Made by a program: the position numbers and the translations under genes
Shown: positions 18,312 through 25,975 of the stretch, in pieces
Position numbering within the stretch: the stretch's first letter is position 1
Layout: every line of letters starts with the position of its first letter
The notes under the pieces: generated by a model
The model's database searches: none
Told to the model about the DNA's origin: nothing
The model's input: only the letters and a program-made list of their open reading frames with translations
Assembly (NCBI GenBank): GCA_902783895.1
Contig: CACZST010000010.1
Span: 1-44,956, forward strand
DNA from: an uncultured Erysipelotrichaceae bacterium
GTDB lineage: Bacteria; Bacillota_I; Bacilli_A; RF39; UBA660
Length of the DNA stretch: 44,956 bases
Reading direction: 5' to 3'

Positions 18312-18767
18312 TTAAAATTTGGTTGTTTTTCGACTTTTTAAAATTAATAGTAATTTTGATGCTCTTAAAATTTGATTTTCGAGGCTTTCAAGTGAAATAT
18401 CCATTATTTGTGGCTGACCTGTTCGGAAATATATTTTGGATTTGTTTTCATATTCTTCATAATGGGTAATATTATTAAGTGATATCCAACAGACATTTAT
18501 ATTTGTATATGATTTAATTGGGAAAAAAATTATTTCCCGAGTTTCCTCAATAATTACAGGTAATTTGTATTTCATTCCAAGCATCTTTTGAGCGCTTTTA
18601 ACTCTCCCTTCAAAAGTGCTTCCAAAATATTCACAGCTATATCTTATAATATCTGTTGGCGGCATGGAAATTTCTATTTCTTTTTCTGCTTCGATCACTT
18701 TACTTGTTTTCCCTAAACCTATAATTGCATTTGTGTTACTATTAATTTCATAATTTAAATTAACCAT
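18312..18767 (-). CDS. comK: ComK-family competence transcription factor
   Basis: ComK is the master activator of competence genes in Bacillus and binds paired AAAA-N5-TTTT boxes. The diagnostic ComK block is present: IIRYSCEYFGSTFEGRVKSA (near residues 39-58), then KLPVIIEE, IIFFPIKSY and CWISLNNI, with a final FRTGQ...SLESLENQILRAS. The start at 18767 (151 aa) follows AAGGGAGG; an in-frame ATG at 18785 is less likely. Terminators on both sides make it a separate unit placed between dnaN and recF, not the usual site for comK. Its N- and C-termini are shorter than in Bacillus (192 aa). The target genes are not in the window. Confidence 0.9.
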   Translation of the reverse strand: MVNLNYEINSNTNAIIGLGKTSKVIEAEKEIEISMPPTDIIRYSCEYFGSTFEGRVKSAQKMLGMKYKLPVIIEETREIIFFPIKSYTNINVCWISLNNITHYEEYENKSKIYFRTGQPQIMDISLESLENQILRASKLLLILKSRKTTKF

Positions 18768-18778
18768 ATAATCCTCCC

Positions 18779-18844
18779 TTGTCATTAATTGACAACTTTC
18801 TTATACTCTTTTTTTATGTCGAAAAAAGTCATTTTTTGTCGAAA
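18779..18844 (-). promoter_or_regulatory. comK upstream control region
   Basis: Just upstream of the comK ribosome binding site lies a perfect inverted repeat (TTGTCA-ttaat-TGACAA, 18779-18795). Farther up, the direct repeat TGTCGAAA occurs at 18817-18824 and again 20 bp on at 18837-18844, two helical turns apart. Between them AAAAAAGTCATTTTTT fits the ComK-box pattern AAAA-N5-TTTT. The fit is loose in such AT-rich DNA, but the exact spacing of the direct repeats points to a regulator site. Confidence 0.45.
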
Positions 18845-18848
18845 CAAT

Positions 18849-18874
18849 AAAAAAAAGAACTTTTAATAAGTTCT
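18849..18874 (-). terminator. dnaN terminator
   Basis: On the minus strand AGAACTT-attaa-AAGTTCT is followed by a run of T residues. The stem overlaps the last codons of dnaN. Confidence 0.8.
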
Positions 18875-19984
18875 AATTGGTAAAATTAACTGAATTACAT
18901 CATCATTATCAGGTGTTTTTAGAATTATTGGTTTTATTTCACCATTAAATTTAAGTTCAATTTCTTCAGATTCCAATGCTCTTATTGAATCCATCATAAA
19001 TTTTGAATTAAATGCTATTTTGATTTCATTATCATTATCCTTAGTTACTGAAATTTTTTCTTCTACATTTCCTATTTCTGGAATGTTTGATGAAATAATC
19101 GCTTGATTTCCAGATGTTTGGAATTTTATTGTATTTTTATCTGCTTCATTTGTAAGAAGGGAAGCACGGTCAATTGCTCCAAAGAATTCATTAAAGTTAA
19201 CTGTCATTGTTAATTCATATTCATTTGGGATTAATTTTGATGTATCTGGATAAGTTCCACTAATTACTCTTGTTAACATAGTTAAACTTCCAAACTTATA
19301 AATTACTTTATTGGCAAATATGTGCATTTCCATATTTTCTTCATCATCATTAAGTAATTTATATAATTCGTTAATATTTCTTGTTGGAATAATTATATTT
19401 GCGTTTTCAATATTTTCATCTGGCAGTTCAACTTTTTTAACAGCTAATCTATAAGAATCAGTAGCAGTACATTGCATTATATTATCTTCTATTTTAAAGT
19501 TTATACCTGTTAATACTGGTCTTGTTTCACTAACACTAGCAGCAAATCCTGTTTGATTTATAATTGTTTTAAATACTTTTTGGTTTAGGATTATTGGGTT
19601 TTTACTGTATTCTAATTCTAAATCAGGAAATTCAGTAGCATTATTACAATTTAAAGTAAAAGATGAGTTTTCTGTAGTAATATAAAGTTTAGAATCAATT
19701 ACTTCTTCTAAATTAATTAGTTCATCTGGTAATTTTTTAACTATTTCATATATATATTTTCCAGAAACAACTATTTCACCAAGTGAATCTATTTTTTGGA
19801 TTTCATTTTTTTCTATAAATGTTTTTATTGCGATTTCATTGTCTGTACTAGATAAATGTAAACCTTCTTCTGTTAATTCAAATTTTATGCAGTTTAAAAC
19901 TGGTCTTAAATTTTTATTTGATATACCTCTAATAGCGTAGTTTAAATGTTCAAGTAAAATATTTTGATTTATTGTGAATTTCAT
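18863..19984 (-). CDS. dnaN: DNA polymerase III beta subunit (sliding clamp)
   Basis: DnaN forms the ring that holds the replicative polymerase on DNA. Its three clamp domains are recognisable: MKFTINQNILLEHLNYAIRGIS at the start, RPVLTGINF and the SYRLAVKKVELP loop in domain 2, and the closing MDSIRALESEEIEL...VIQLILPIRTY. The length of 373 aa is normal. It lies 150 nt downstream of dnaA, in the same direction. That gap contains DnaA boxes. Confidence 0.98.
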   Translation of the reverse strand: MKFTINQNILLEHLNYAIRGISNKNLRPVLNCIKFELTEEGLHLSSTDNEIAIKTFIEKNEIQKIDSLGEIVVSGKYIYEIVKKLPDELINLEEVIDSKLYITTENSSFTLNCNNATEFPDLELEYSKNPIILNQKVFKTIINQTGFAASVSETRPVLTGINFKIEDNIMQCTATDSYRLAVKKVELPDENIENANIIIPTRNINELYKLLNDDEENMEMHIFANKVIYKFGSLTMLTRVISGTYPDTSKLIPNEYELTMTVNFNEFFGAIDRASLLTNEADKNTIKFQTSGNQAIISSNIPEIGNVEEKISVTKDNDNEIKIAFNSKFMMDSIRALESEEIELKFNGEIKPIILKTPDNDDVIQLILPIRTY

Positions 19985-20134
19985 AAAATTATCTCCTTTT
20001 TTATTATTATTTATTTATATATTCTTTATTATTGATGTGGAAAATGTTGATAACTTATCAAATCTATTGTTTTTTAATGGATAATTCGAATTATTTTAGG
20101 TGAATTATCTGTGGAAAAAGTCGAATTTTGCACT
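19985..20134. other. dnaA-dnaN intergenic DnaA-box cluster (one half of a bipartite oriC)
   Basis: Non-coding and AT-rich, it contains TGTGGAAAA at 20036-20044 and 20110-20118 and TGTTGATAA at 20045-20053, each one base away from the consensus box TGTGGATAA. Together with the cluster upstream of dnaA it matches the bipartite origin plan of Bacillus (box clusters on both sides of dnaA). Confidence 0.6.
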
Positions 20135-21481
20135 TTATTTTATTTGATTAATTATTTTTGATATTTCCACTTCTAAATTTTTATCTTTTTTTAATTCTCT
20201 TTTTATTTTTGCAACTGAATGCATAACTGTTGTATGGTCTTTTCCACCAAATTCACTACCTATTTTTGGTAGTGATTCTTTTAGGTGGACACGACATATA
20301 TACATACCTATTTGTCTTGGAACAGCAATTTTGGATAACCTTTTTTTAGATTTAATATCGTCGGCTGTGATATTGTAATTATTAGCGACTAATTGAATTA
20401 CTTGGTCAATTTTGTTTTTAGAAATGATATTTTTACCTATATAATCTTTTAAAGCTTCAATTGCTAGGTCTAATGTTATTTCAGATCCATTCATTATGGT
20501 TGCGTAGGCAAATACTCTTGTTAATGCACCTTCTAATTTTCTAATATCTGTGGTGCAGTTATTGGCAATATATTCTTTTACCTCTGGTGAAACTAGTTCA
20601 GTAATGCCTTGTGCTTCAATTTTCTTATCTAAAATGGCCATACGTAAGTCAAAATCTGGTGGGAGAATATCGATTGTCAATCCCCAGTTAAATCTTGTTC
20701 TTAATCTTTCTTCAAGTTTTTTTAAATCATCTGGTGATCTATCTGATGATATTATTATTTGTTTGTTTTTATTGTGTAAATCATTAAATGTGTTAAAAAA
20801 TTCTTGTTGAGTTTTGCTAGCAATTTCTAGATATTGAATATCATCAATCATTAATACATCAATATCTCTATATTTTCTTTTAAAATTATCCACAGCTTTG
20901 AAGTTACTTGTTTCATTTTTTCTATATATATTAAGGAAATCATCAACAAATTTTTCACTTGTTACGTAAAGGACACGTTTATTTGATGTGGACATTATAT
21001 AATTTCCAATAGCATGCATTAGATGCGTTTTTCCTAAACCACTATTACCATATATAAATAGGGGATTATACATTGAACCTGGTTTTTCCGCAACTGCCAG
21101 ACCAATAGCTTTGGCAAATTTGTTGGAATTTCCTGATATAAAGTTATCAAAATTATATCTATTATCAAGTCCGCTTTCGAATATTGAGTCAGTTTTTTCT
21201 ACTTTTTCTTCTGTTTTAGGGATTCGTTTGTTTTTTTCTTCTTCAGTAATGTATTCAAATTTAAATATTGAACCTGTTACTTCAAGGAATGTTTCTTTTA
21301 TAATTTCGCCATAATTTTCTTGAAGATGTTTTTTGTGAACATCATATGGAACTTGTATAACAGCAAATTCGTCATTTAATTCAATAAGTTTAGTATCTTT
21401 AAACCACGTTTGATAAAGGACGGGTTTAAGTTTAATTTCAATTTTTGAAAGAAAAACTTTCCACATACTTTCTAAATCCAT
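20135..21481 (-). CDS. dnaA: Chromosomal replication initiator DnaA
   Basis: DnaA binds DnaA boxes and melts the origin. It shows domain I (MWKVFLSKIEIKLKPVLYQTWF), a short linker, the AAA+ domain III with Walker A (GNSGLGKTHLMHAIGN) and Walker B (VLMIDDIQYLE), and the domain IV DNA-binding signature GGKDHTTVMHSVAKI. The start at 21481 (448 aa, MDLESMW) is chosen because GGGGG lies just upstream and the family begins there. The reading frame stays open 171 nt farther up through AT-rich origin DNA, but that stretch codes no known domain. A perfect TTATCCACA lies within the gene at 20886-20894. Confidence 0.98.
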   Translation of the reverse strand: MDLESMWKVFLSKIEIKLKPVLYQTWFKDTKLIELNDEFAVIQVPYDVHKKHLQENYGEIIKETFLEVTGSIFKFEYITEEEKNKRIPKTEEKVEKTDSIFESGLDNRYNFDNFISGNSNKFAKAIGLAVAEKPGSMYNPLFIYGNSGLGKTHLMHAIGNYIMSTSNKRVLYVTSEKFVDDFLNIYRKNETSNFKAVDNFKRKYRDIDVLMIDDIQYLEIASKTQQEFFNTFNDLHNKNKQIIISSDRSPDDLKKLEERLRTRFNWGLTIDILPPDFDLRMAILDKKIEAQGITELVSPEVKEYIANNCTTDIRKLEGALTRVFAYATIMNGSEITLDLAIEALKDYIGKNIISKNKIDQVIQLVANNYNITADDIKSKKRLSKIAVPRQIGMYICRVHLKESLPKIGSEFGGKDHTTVMHSVAKIKRELKKDKNLEVEISKIINQIK

Positions 21482-21507
21482 AAATATACCCCCTAAAAAG
21501 CAGTAAT

Positions 21508-21536
21508 CTAATAAACATTTTACATTATTTTGACAA
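21508..21536 (-). promoter_or_regulatory. Probable dnaA promoter
   Basis: On the minus strand TTGTCA (21531-21536), a 17-nt spacer and TATTAG (21508-21513) lie 27 nt before the dnaA start. The -10 is imperfect. Confidence 0.5.
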
Positions 21537-21866
21537 AATATGCCATAAAAAAATAAAAAAAATATAAAAAAGATATCCACATCTATTTTTTCCTTAAAAA
21601 ATAAAGTTTTTTTGAGTTTTCCACAAAAAATGTGGAAAACTAAGTAATCCACTTTGTTTAAAAGTTTTCCTTTTCCACATATGTTGATAAATATGTTTTT
21701 TTAAGAAGAAATAAATGTGAAATATATGTGAAAAAAATTATTTAAAAAAATAAGTGTAATTTTAAGTGTGAAAAAAATGTGAAAAAATTGTTACTTTATT
21801 TTTTTTGTTTTTTGATGTATAATTTAGATATTTGTTGCTTGATTTAGGAATGTTTATATAAAATGA

Positions 21867-21895
21867 TTGACATTTTAAGGTTTTATATATATAAT
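21867..21895 (+). promoter_or_regulatory. rpmH promoter, perfect consensus
   Basis: TTGACA (21867-21872), a spacer of exactly 17 nt and TATAAT (21890-21895) form a perfect vegetative promoter, about 37 nt before the rpmH start. This fits the high output needed for a ribosomal protein. A second TATAAT at 21818 may be an extra, weaker start. Confidence 0.85.
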
Positions 21896-21931
21896 TATTA
21901 AAGCAATTAATTTGTTTTGGGAGGTGGATTT

Positions 21932-22054
21932 ATGAAAAGAACATTTCAACCTAATACTAGAAGAAGAAGTAAAAAAATGGGCTTTTTTGCGCGTATGAAA
22001 TCATCTATTGTTAGTAGAAGAAGAAAAAAAGGTCGTAAAGTTTTAGCTCGTTAA
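21932..22054 (+). CDS. rpmH: 50S ribosomal protein L34
   Basis: L34 is a small basic protein of the large subunit. It begins [19 protein letters not shown] and ends [12 protein letters not shown], the family's start and end. At 40 aa it is four residues shorter than the usual 44; the loss is in the middle, after ARMKSS. A GGGAGGTGG ribosome binding site precedes the ATG. It leads the rpmH-rnpA-yidC-jag operon, separated from rnpA by a terminator hairpin. Confidence 0.95.
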   Translation: MKRTFQPNTRRRSKKMGFFARMKSSIVSRRRKKGRKVLAR

Positions 22055-22057
22055 TCG

Positions 22058-22080
22058 ACCACTGCGATGCAGTGGTTTTT
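22058..22080 (+). terminator. rpmH terminator/attenuator
   Basis: ACCACTGC-gat-GCAGTGGT is followed by T residues, directly after the rpmH stop codon. It probably lowers transcription into rnpA, so that L34 is made in excess. Confidence 0.85.
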
Positions 22081-22100
22081 ATTAATCTATAGGAGTATAT

Positions 22101-22433
22101 ATGAAGAAAATTAATATTATTAAAGAGGCACGGGATTATACGCGGATTATAAAAAATAATCGTCCCTTTAAATATGGCTGTTTTGTAGTATATAAGGAAA
22201 ATAAGGAAAATGATATTTATAAATTCGGTTTTTCTGTAGGGAAAAAAATAGGTAATGCGGTTGTGAGAAATAAAATAAAAAGACAACTTAAGAATATTGT
22301 GGATAAAAAAAATTACTGTAATAATTTTAATTGCGTTATTATTGTTCGTAAGGAGATTATTTCAAAGTCATTTGATGAAATAAGGAATGATTTATTTTTT
22401 ATCTTTGATAAGCTAAAATTGGAGGAGAAATAA
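22101..22433 (+). CDS. rnpA: Ribonuclease P protein component
   Basis: RnpA is the protein partner of RNase P RNA in 5' tRNA maturation. The family signature (RNR motif) is present as GNAVVRNKIKRQLK, near residues 50-63. The N-terminus begins MKKINIIKEARDYTRIIKN. At 110 aa it is normal. TAGGAG precedes the ATG. It ends one base before yidC, as in the standard rpmH-rnpA-yidC block. Confidence 0.94.
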   Translation: MKKINIIKEARDYTRIIKNNRPFKYGCFVVYKENKENDIYKFGFSVGKKIGNAVVRNKIKRQLKNIVDKKNYCNNFNCVIIVRKEIISKSFDEIRNDLFFIFDKLKLEEK

Positions 22434-22434
22434 T

Positions 22435-23430
22435 ATGAAGAAAAAGTTAATTATATTGATGGTGACTCTTTTTTTGACATTAACACTAACGGGTTGTACT
22501 ACTTATGTTAAGGATGATAAAGGTAGGACGGTAAAGGAGCCAACAACAGGACAAACATTAACAGAGAATATTTTATGTAAGCCAAAAAACGAAGATGTTT
22601 TAAAGACATATGATAAAAACAAGGTTGATATAAGTAAATTACCTGATTGTAATGATTTTACTCCAATGTCTGGTGGATATTCAGGTTTATGGGAAACTTT
22701 ATTTGTTAAGCCTTTAAGTTATGTTATTATTAAACTTGGTATTCTTTTCGGAAATTATGGTTGGGCAATTATCTTTGTAACTTTAATTATAAGGTTAATT
22801 ATATTCCCGATTAGTAAGAAATCTGCTTTACAAGCTGAAAATATGAAGTTAGCTCAAAAGGATTTAGAAAAACTTGAAAAGAAATATAAAGGCCGTGATA
22901 GTCAAGAAGATCAAATGATGAAGGCTCAAGAGATGATGGCAATATATAAGAAGTACAACATTAATCCGATGTCTGGATGTATTTTTGCTTTTATTCAATT
23001 ACCTTTATTCTTAGTTTTCTTGGAAAGTTTAAACAGATTACCAATTATATTTGAAGATAAATTTTTAGGATTTAATTTAGGAACAACACCATTTACAGCT
23101 TTATTTGGTGATAGTTTGAACTTTAATCATTTCTTCGCAAGTTTTGGAAATGGTCAATGGATATATATTTTACTTCCAATTATTGTTGCTTTAGGAACTT
23201 ATTTCTCATTTAAATTTAATTCAGGAATGTCTGGTAATTCTGATGAACAACAAAAACAAATGAATACAATGATTAATATTATGCTTGTATTTATTGTATT
23301 CTCATCATTTGTTATGCCTACAAGTATTATTATTTACTGGATTACTGGTAATATATTTACAATAATTCAAAGTGAATTAATAAGGAGGTCTAAGAATGCT
23401 AGAAGTAATACAAAGGTTATCAAAAAATAA
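22435..23430 (+). CDS. yidC: Membrane protein insertase YidC (lipoprotein type)
   Basis: YidC (SpoIIIJ/OxaA type) inserts proteins into the membrane, alone or with Sec. It has a lipoprotein signal with the lipobox LTGC (Cys21), then the 60KD_IMP core: GWAIIFVTLIIRLIIFPIS (near residues 112-130), a cytoplasmic hairpin with charged helices, and further membrane segments ending in SIIIYWITGNIFTIIQS. An extra hydrophilic segment of about 60 residues follows the lipobox. The last 35 nt overlap the start of jag. Confidence 0.96.
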   Translation: MKKKLIILMVTLFLTLTLTGCTTYVKDDKGRTVKEPTTGQTLTENILCKPKNEDVLKTYDKNKVDISKLPDCNDFTPMSGGYSGLWETLFVKPLSYVIIKLGILFGNYGWAIIFVTLIIRLIIFPISKKSALQAENMKLAQKDLEKLEKKYKGRDSQEDQMMKAQEMMAIYKKYNINPMSGCIFAFIQLPLFLVFLESLNRLPIIFEDKFLGFNLGTTPFTALFGDSLNFNHFFASFGNGQWIYILLPIIVALGTYFSFKFNSGMSGNSDEQQKQMNTMINIMLVFIVFSSFVMPTSIIIYWITGNIFTIIQSELIRRSKNARSNTKVIKK

Positions 23431-23986
23431 TGAACTAGAAAACATTTTGAAAGAAAATAATATTAGTATGCAAGAAGTATACTATGATATTAATGAATCG
23501 GAAAAAGGTATTTTAACTTCAGTTGTGACAAAATATGAAGTTAAAAGATTTATTAAAGAATATTTAAATGAACTTTTTTCTTTAATGAATGTTCAGGCTG
23601 ATATAAGTTATGATTATATTAATGAAGCGTTAGTTGTTTATATTGAAGCGGATAATAATGCTTTAATTATAGGTCATGATGGTCAAACAATGAAAGCTTT
23701 AGAACATATGGTTAGACAAACGTTACGAAAATATGGTCATTTTAACATTAAGCTTAATATTGATGTTGCTGGATATAAAGAAAGAAAAGAAGATAATTTA
23801 AGGAAAGAAATAAAGAAGATTGCATCTGAGGTTTTAAATTCAAAGGTTTCAGTAAAACTTGATCCGATGAATTCTTATGAAAGAAGAATTGTTCATTCTA
23901 TTATTTCTGATTATGGTAAATTAGTTTCACATAGTGATGGTGAGGAACCAGAACGTTTTGTTAGAATAATGTATAAGGAGGATTAA
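23396..23986 (+). CDS. jag: RNA-binding protein Jag (KhpB/EloR)
   Basis: Jag/KhpB is a KH-R3H protein, which in streptococci works with KhpA in cell elongation and RNA binding. It has a short Jag N-terminal domain (residues about 1-50), a KH domain with the loop IGHDGQ (near 93-98), and an R3H motif (ERRIVHSIIS, near 163-172). AAGGAGG is placed upstream of the ATG within yidC, so the start is real although it overlaps yidC by 35 nt. The linker found in longer homologues is missing; 196 aa total. Confidence 0.94.
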   Translation: MLEVIQRLSKNNELENILKENNISMQEVYYDINESEKGILTSVVTKYEVKRFIKEYLNELFSLMNVQADISYDYINEALVVYIEADNNALIIGHDGQTMKALEHMVRQTLRKYGHFNIKLNIDVAGYKERKEDNLRKEIKKIASEVLNSKVSVKLDPMNSYERRIVHSIISDYGKLVSHSDGEEPERFVRIMYKED

Positions 23987-24031
23987 ATTCTTCTTTTCTT
24001 TTATATATTTTTTTCATAATTATAGAAATGA

Positions 24032-24040
24032 TGATATAAT
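24032..24040 (+). promoter_or_regulatory. Extended -10 promoter upstream of the HD-domain gene
   Basis: TGATATAAT (TGn plus TATAAT) lies 26 nt before the TTG start, with TTTCAT at a near-normal -35 distance. Confidence 0.6.
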
Positions 24041-24066
24041 ATAGAAATTGAAGGGGTGGATTTTTT

Positions 24067-24615
24067 TTGAGGAAGAAAGATATTACGAAGGAAATATTAA
24101 ATGATGAAGAGTTTATGGAAATTGTTACTCCAATTTTGGAACATCCTGAGTTTTTAAAAAGGAAAAATTGGCAACATCATGAACATTCTTCTTTATATGA
24201 ACATTGTTTAGCTGTTTCATATTTATCATATAAGGTGTGTAAAAAACATAAGTGGCATTATAAGGATGCGGCTATTGCTGGTTTGCTTCATGATTTTTAT
24301 ACTAAACCATGGCAGGAAAATTTGGGAGAAAAGAAACCTTTTTTTAAACAGCATGGTTTTGTTCATGCTTCTGAAGCTTTAGATAATTCTAGAAAATACT
24401 TTTCTAAATATTTAAATCCAAGGATAGAAAATAGTATTGTTAGACATATGTTTCCCCTTAATATTAAACCACCAAGATATATTGAAGGTTGGGTGGTTAG
24501 CTATGCGGATAAAAGGTTATCACTTGATGTTGTAGTTGATGTTAAAGCATGGCCAAAGTATTTAGGTTTAACAAGAAAAATAAATCATATTAAGAAAATT
24601 TTTAAAAGGAAGTGA
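24067..24615 (+). CDS. HD-domain protein (putative phosphohydrolase)
   Basis: The HD superfamily of metal-dependent phosphohydrolases is suggested by WQHHEHSSLYEHCLAVS (His near residues 37-46), the HD pair in AGLLHDFY (75-76), and later histidines (HGFVHASEA, RHMFP). The substrate is unknown. The gene starts at TTG after a GAAGGGGTGG ribosome binding site and has its own promoter. Its stop codon lies just before the mnmE start. In Bacillus no such gene sits between jag and mnmE. Confidence 0.75.
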   Translation: MRKKDITKEILNDEEFMEIVTPILEHPEFLKRKNWQHHEHSSLYEHCLAVSYLSYKVCKKHKWHYKDAAIAGLLHDFYTKPWQENLGEKKPFFKQHGFVHASEALDNSRKYFSKYLNPRIENSIVRHMFPLNIKPPRYIEGWVVSYADKRLSLDVVVDVKAWPKYLGLTRKINHIKKIFKRK

Positions 24616-24620
24616 TTGTA

Positions 24621-25967
24621 ATGAATGATACAATAGCGGCTATTGCGACTGCTCAAGGTGTAGGAGCGATTGCGATAATAAGAGTTAGTGGTCCTGAGGC
24701 ATTTAATATTGTTTCAAAAATTTTTAGTAATAAAAAATTTAAAGATGCGGATAGTCATACGATTAATTATGGTTATATTTTGGATAATGGTGACAAAATA
24801 GATGAAGTGTTGGTGACAAAAATGATTGGTCCAAAAACATTCACAAGGGAAGATGTAGTGGAAATAAATACTCATGGTGGAATTTTAATTACTAGTAAAA
24901 TATTAGAATTACTTCTTTTAAACGGCTGTAGATTAGCGGAACCAGGTGAATTTACAAAAAGAGCCTTTTTAAATGGTAGAATTGATTTAACTGAAGCTGA
25001 AGGAATTATGGATTTGATTAATAGTAAAACTGATAAAGCTAGAGAGATGGCAATAAATCAAATGAATGGTGATGCTTCTAATATGATTCATAATTTAAGG
25101 GATGAGCTTGCGGGAATTATTTCTAATATCGAAGTTAATATTGACTATCCAGAGTATGAAGATATTGAAGAGATGACACTAGACAAATTATCTTTAAGTT
25201 TGAAAGATTTAGAAGATAAAGTTAATAGGATACTTGTTCGAAGTCGTGAAGGTGAATATATAAAAAATGGTATTAAAACAGTTATTATAGGTAGACCAAA
25301 TGTTGGTAAAAGTAGTTTATTAAATAGGTTACTTGGTCAAAATAAAGCAATAGTAACTGATGTTTTAGGTACTACAAGAGATACAATTGAGGCTACTATG
25401 GTTTTAGATAATATTATTTTGAATTTAATAGATACTGCGGGTATTAGAGAAACTGAAGATAAGGTTGAAAGTATTGGAGTATCTAAGAGTTTAAAATTAA
25501 TGGATGAGGCTGATTTAGTTTTATTTATGCTTAATTATGGTGAAGAGATTACTTCTGATGATAAAAAAATACTAGAAAAATTAAAAGGTAAAAATTATAT
25601 TATTGTTGTTAATAAGACTGATTTAGATAAAAAATTAGATGATAGTATTTTAGATGATCCAGTGTATGTTAGTGTTTTAGATAATAAGAATATAGATGAA
25701 ATTAAAGATAGGATAAAGGAACTATTTAATTTAGAAAAATTGGAAACTGATGATTTAACTTATTTAACAAGTGCGAGAAGTCAGGCAATTTTAAAACAAG
25801 TTTTAGAGTCTGTAAAAGATGTTAAAAATGGTATTAAAAATTATCCAATTGATATGGTTGAGATTGATTTAAAAAATATTTGGAATTTACTTGGTGAAAT
25901 AATTGGTGAGAGTTATGATGAAGAATTATTAGATCAATTATTTAGTAGATTTTGTGTTGGGAAGTAG
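24621..25967 (+). CDS. mnmE: tRNA modification GTPase MnmE
   Basis: MnmE and MnmG together install the carboxymethylaminomethyl group on U34 of several tRNAs. MnmE shows the N-terminal folate-binding domain (NDTIAAIATAQGVGAIAIIR), the G domain (GRPNVGKSSLLNRLL, DTAGIRE, NKTD) and the C-terminal CVGK motif. ATG at 24621 is taken as the start (448 aa), with AGGA 9 nt upstream; an in-frame GTG at 24612 is less likely. Its partner mnmG follows 8 nt later. Confidence 0.97.
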   Translation: MNDTIAAIATAQGVGAIAIIRVSGPEAFNIVSKIFSNKKFKDADSHTINYGYILDNGDKIDEVLVTKMIGPKTFTREDVVEINTHGGILITSKILELLLLNGCRLAEPGEFTKRAFLNGRIDLTEAEGIMDLINSKTDKAREMAINQMNGDASNMIHNLRDELAGIISNIEVNIDYPEYEDIEEMTLDKLSLSLKDLEDKVNRILVRSREGEYIKNGIKTVIIGRPNVGKSSLLNRLLGQNKAIVTDVLGTTRDTIEATMVLDNIILNLIDTAGIRETEDKVESIGVSKSLKLMDEADLVLFMLNYGEEITSDDKKILEKLKGKNYIIVVNKTDLDKKLDDSILDDPVYVSVLDNKNIDEIKDRIKELFNLEKLETDDLTYLTSARSQAILKQVLESVKDVKNGIKNYPIDMVEIDLKNIWNLLGEIIGESYDEELLDQLFSRFCVGK

Positions 25968-25975
25968 GTTAGATT

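Larger units (their letters stand above)
21482..21931. other. Probable oriC: dnaA-rpmH intergenic region
   Basis: This 450-bp gap holds divergent promoters for dnaA and rpmH and clustered DnaA-box-like sites: ATATCCACA (21573-21581), TTTTCCACA (21617-21625 and 21671-21679), TGTGGAAAA (21631-21639) and TGTTGATAA (21683-21691). Next to them is a very AT-rich stretch with repeated TGTGAAAAA-like motifs (21715-21800), a candidate unwinding element. Transcription diverges from here, and gene orientation switches, as at a replication origin. Most boxes are the TTTTCCACA variant and not TTATCCACA. Confidence 0.8.

Noticed and set aside
21482-21652. N-terminal extension of DnaA by 57 residues
   Set aside because: The extension is hydrophobic and runs through the oriC region and its promoter; the family start and ribosome binding site are at 21481.
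22011-22286. 91-codon minus-strand frame overlapping rnpA and the rpmH terminator
   Set aside because: It is antisense to clear genes, has no ribosome binding site or family match, and is expected in AT-rich DNA.
22298-22306. Perfect DnaA boxes inside coding genes (rnpA here, also in gyrB at 16787, dnaA at 20886 and near 31454)
   Set aside because: They are single sites within reading frames and are not clustered, so chance cannot be excluded.
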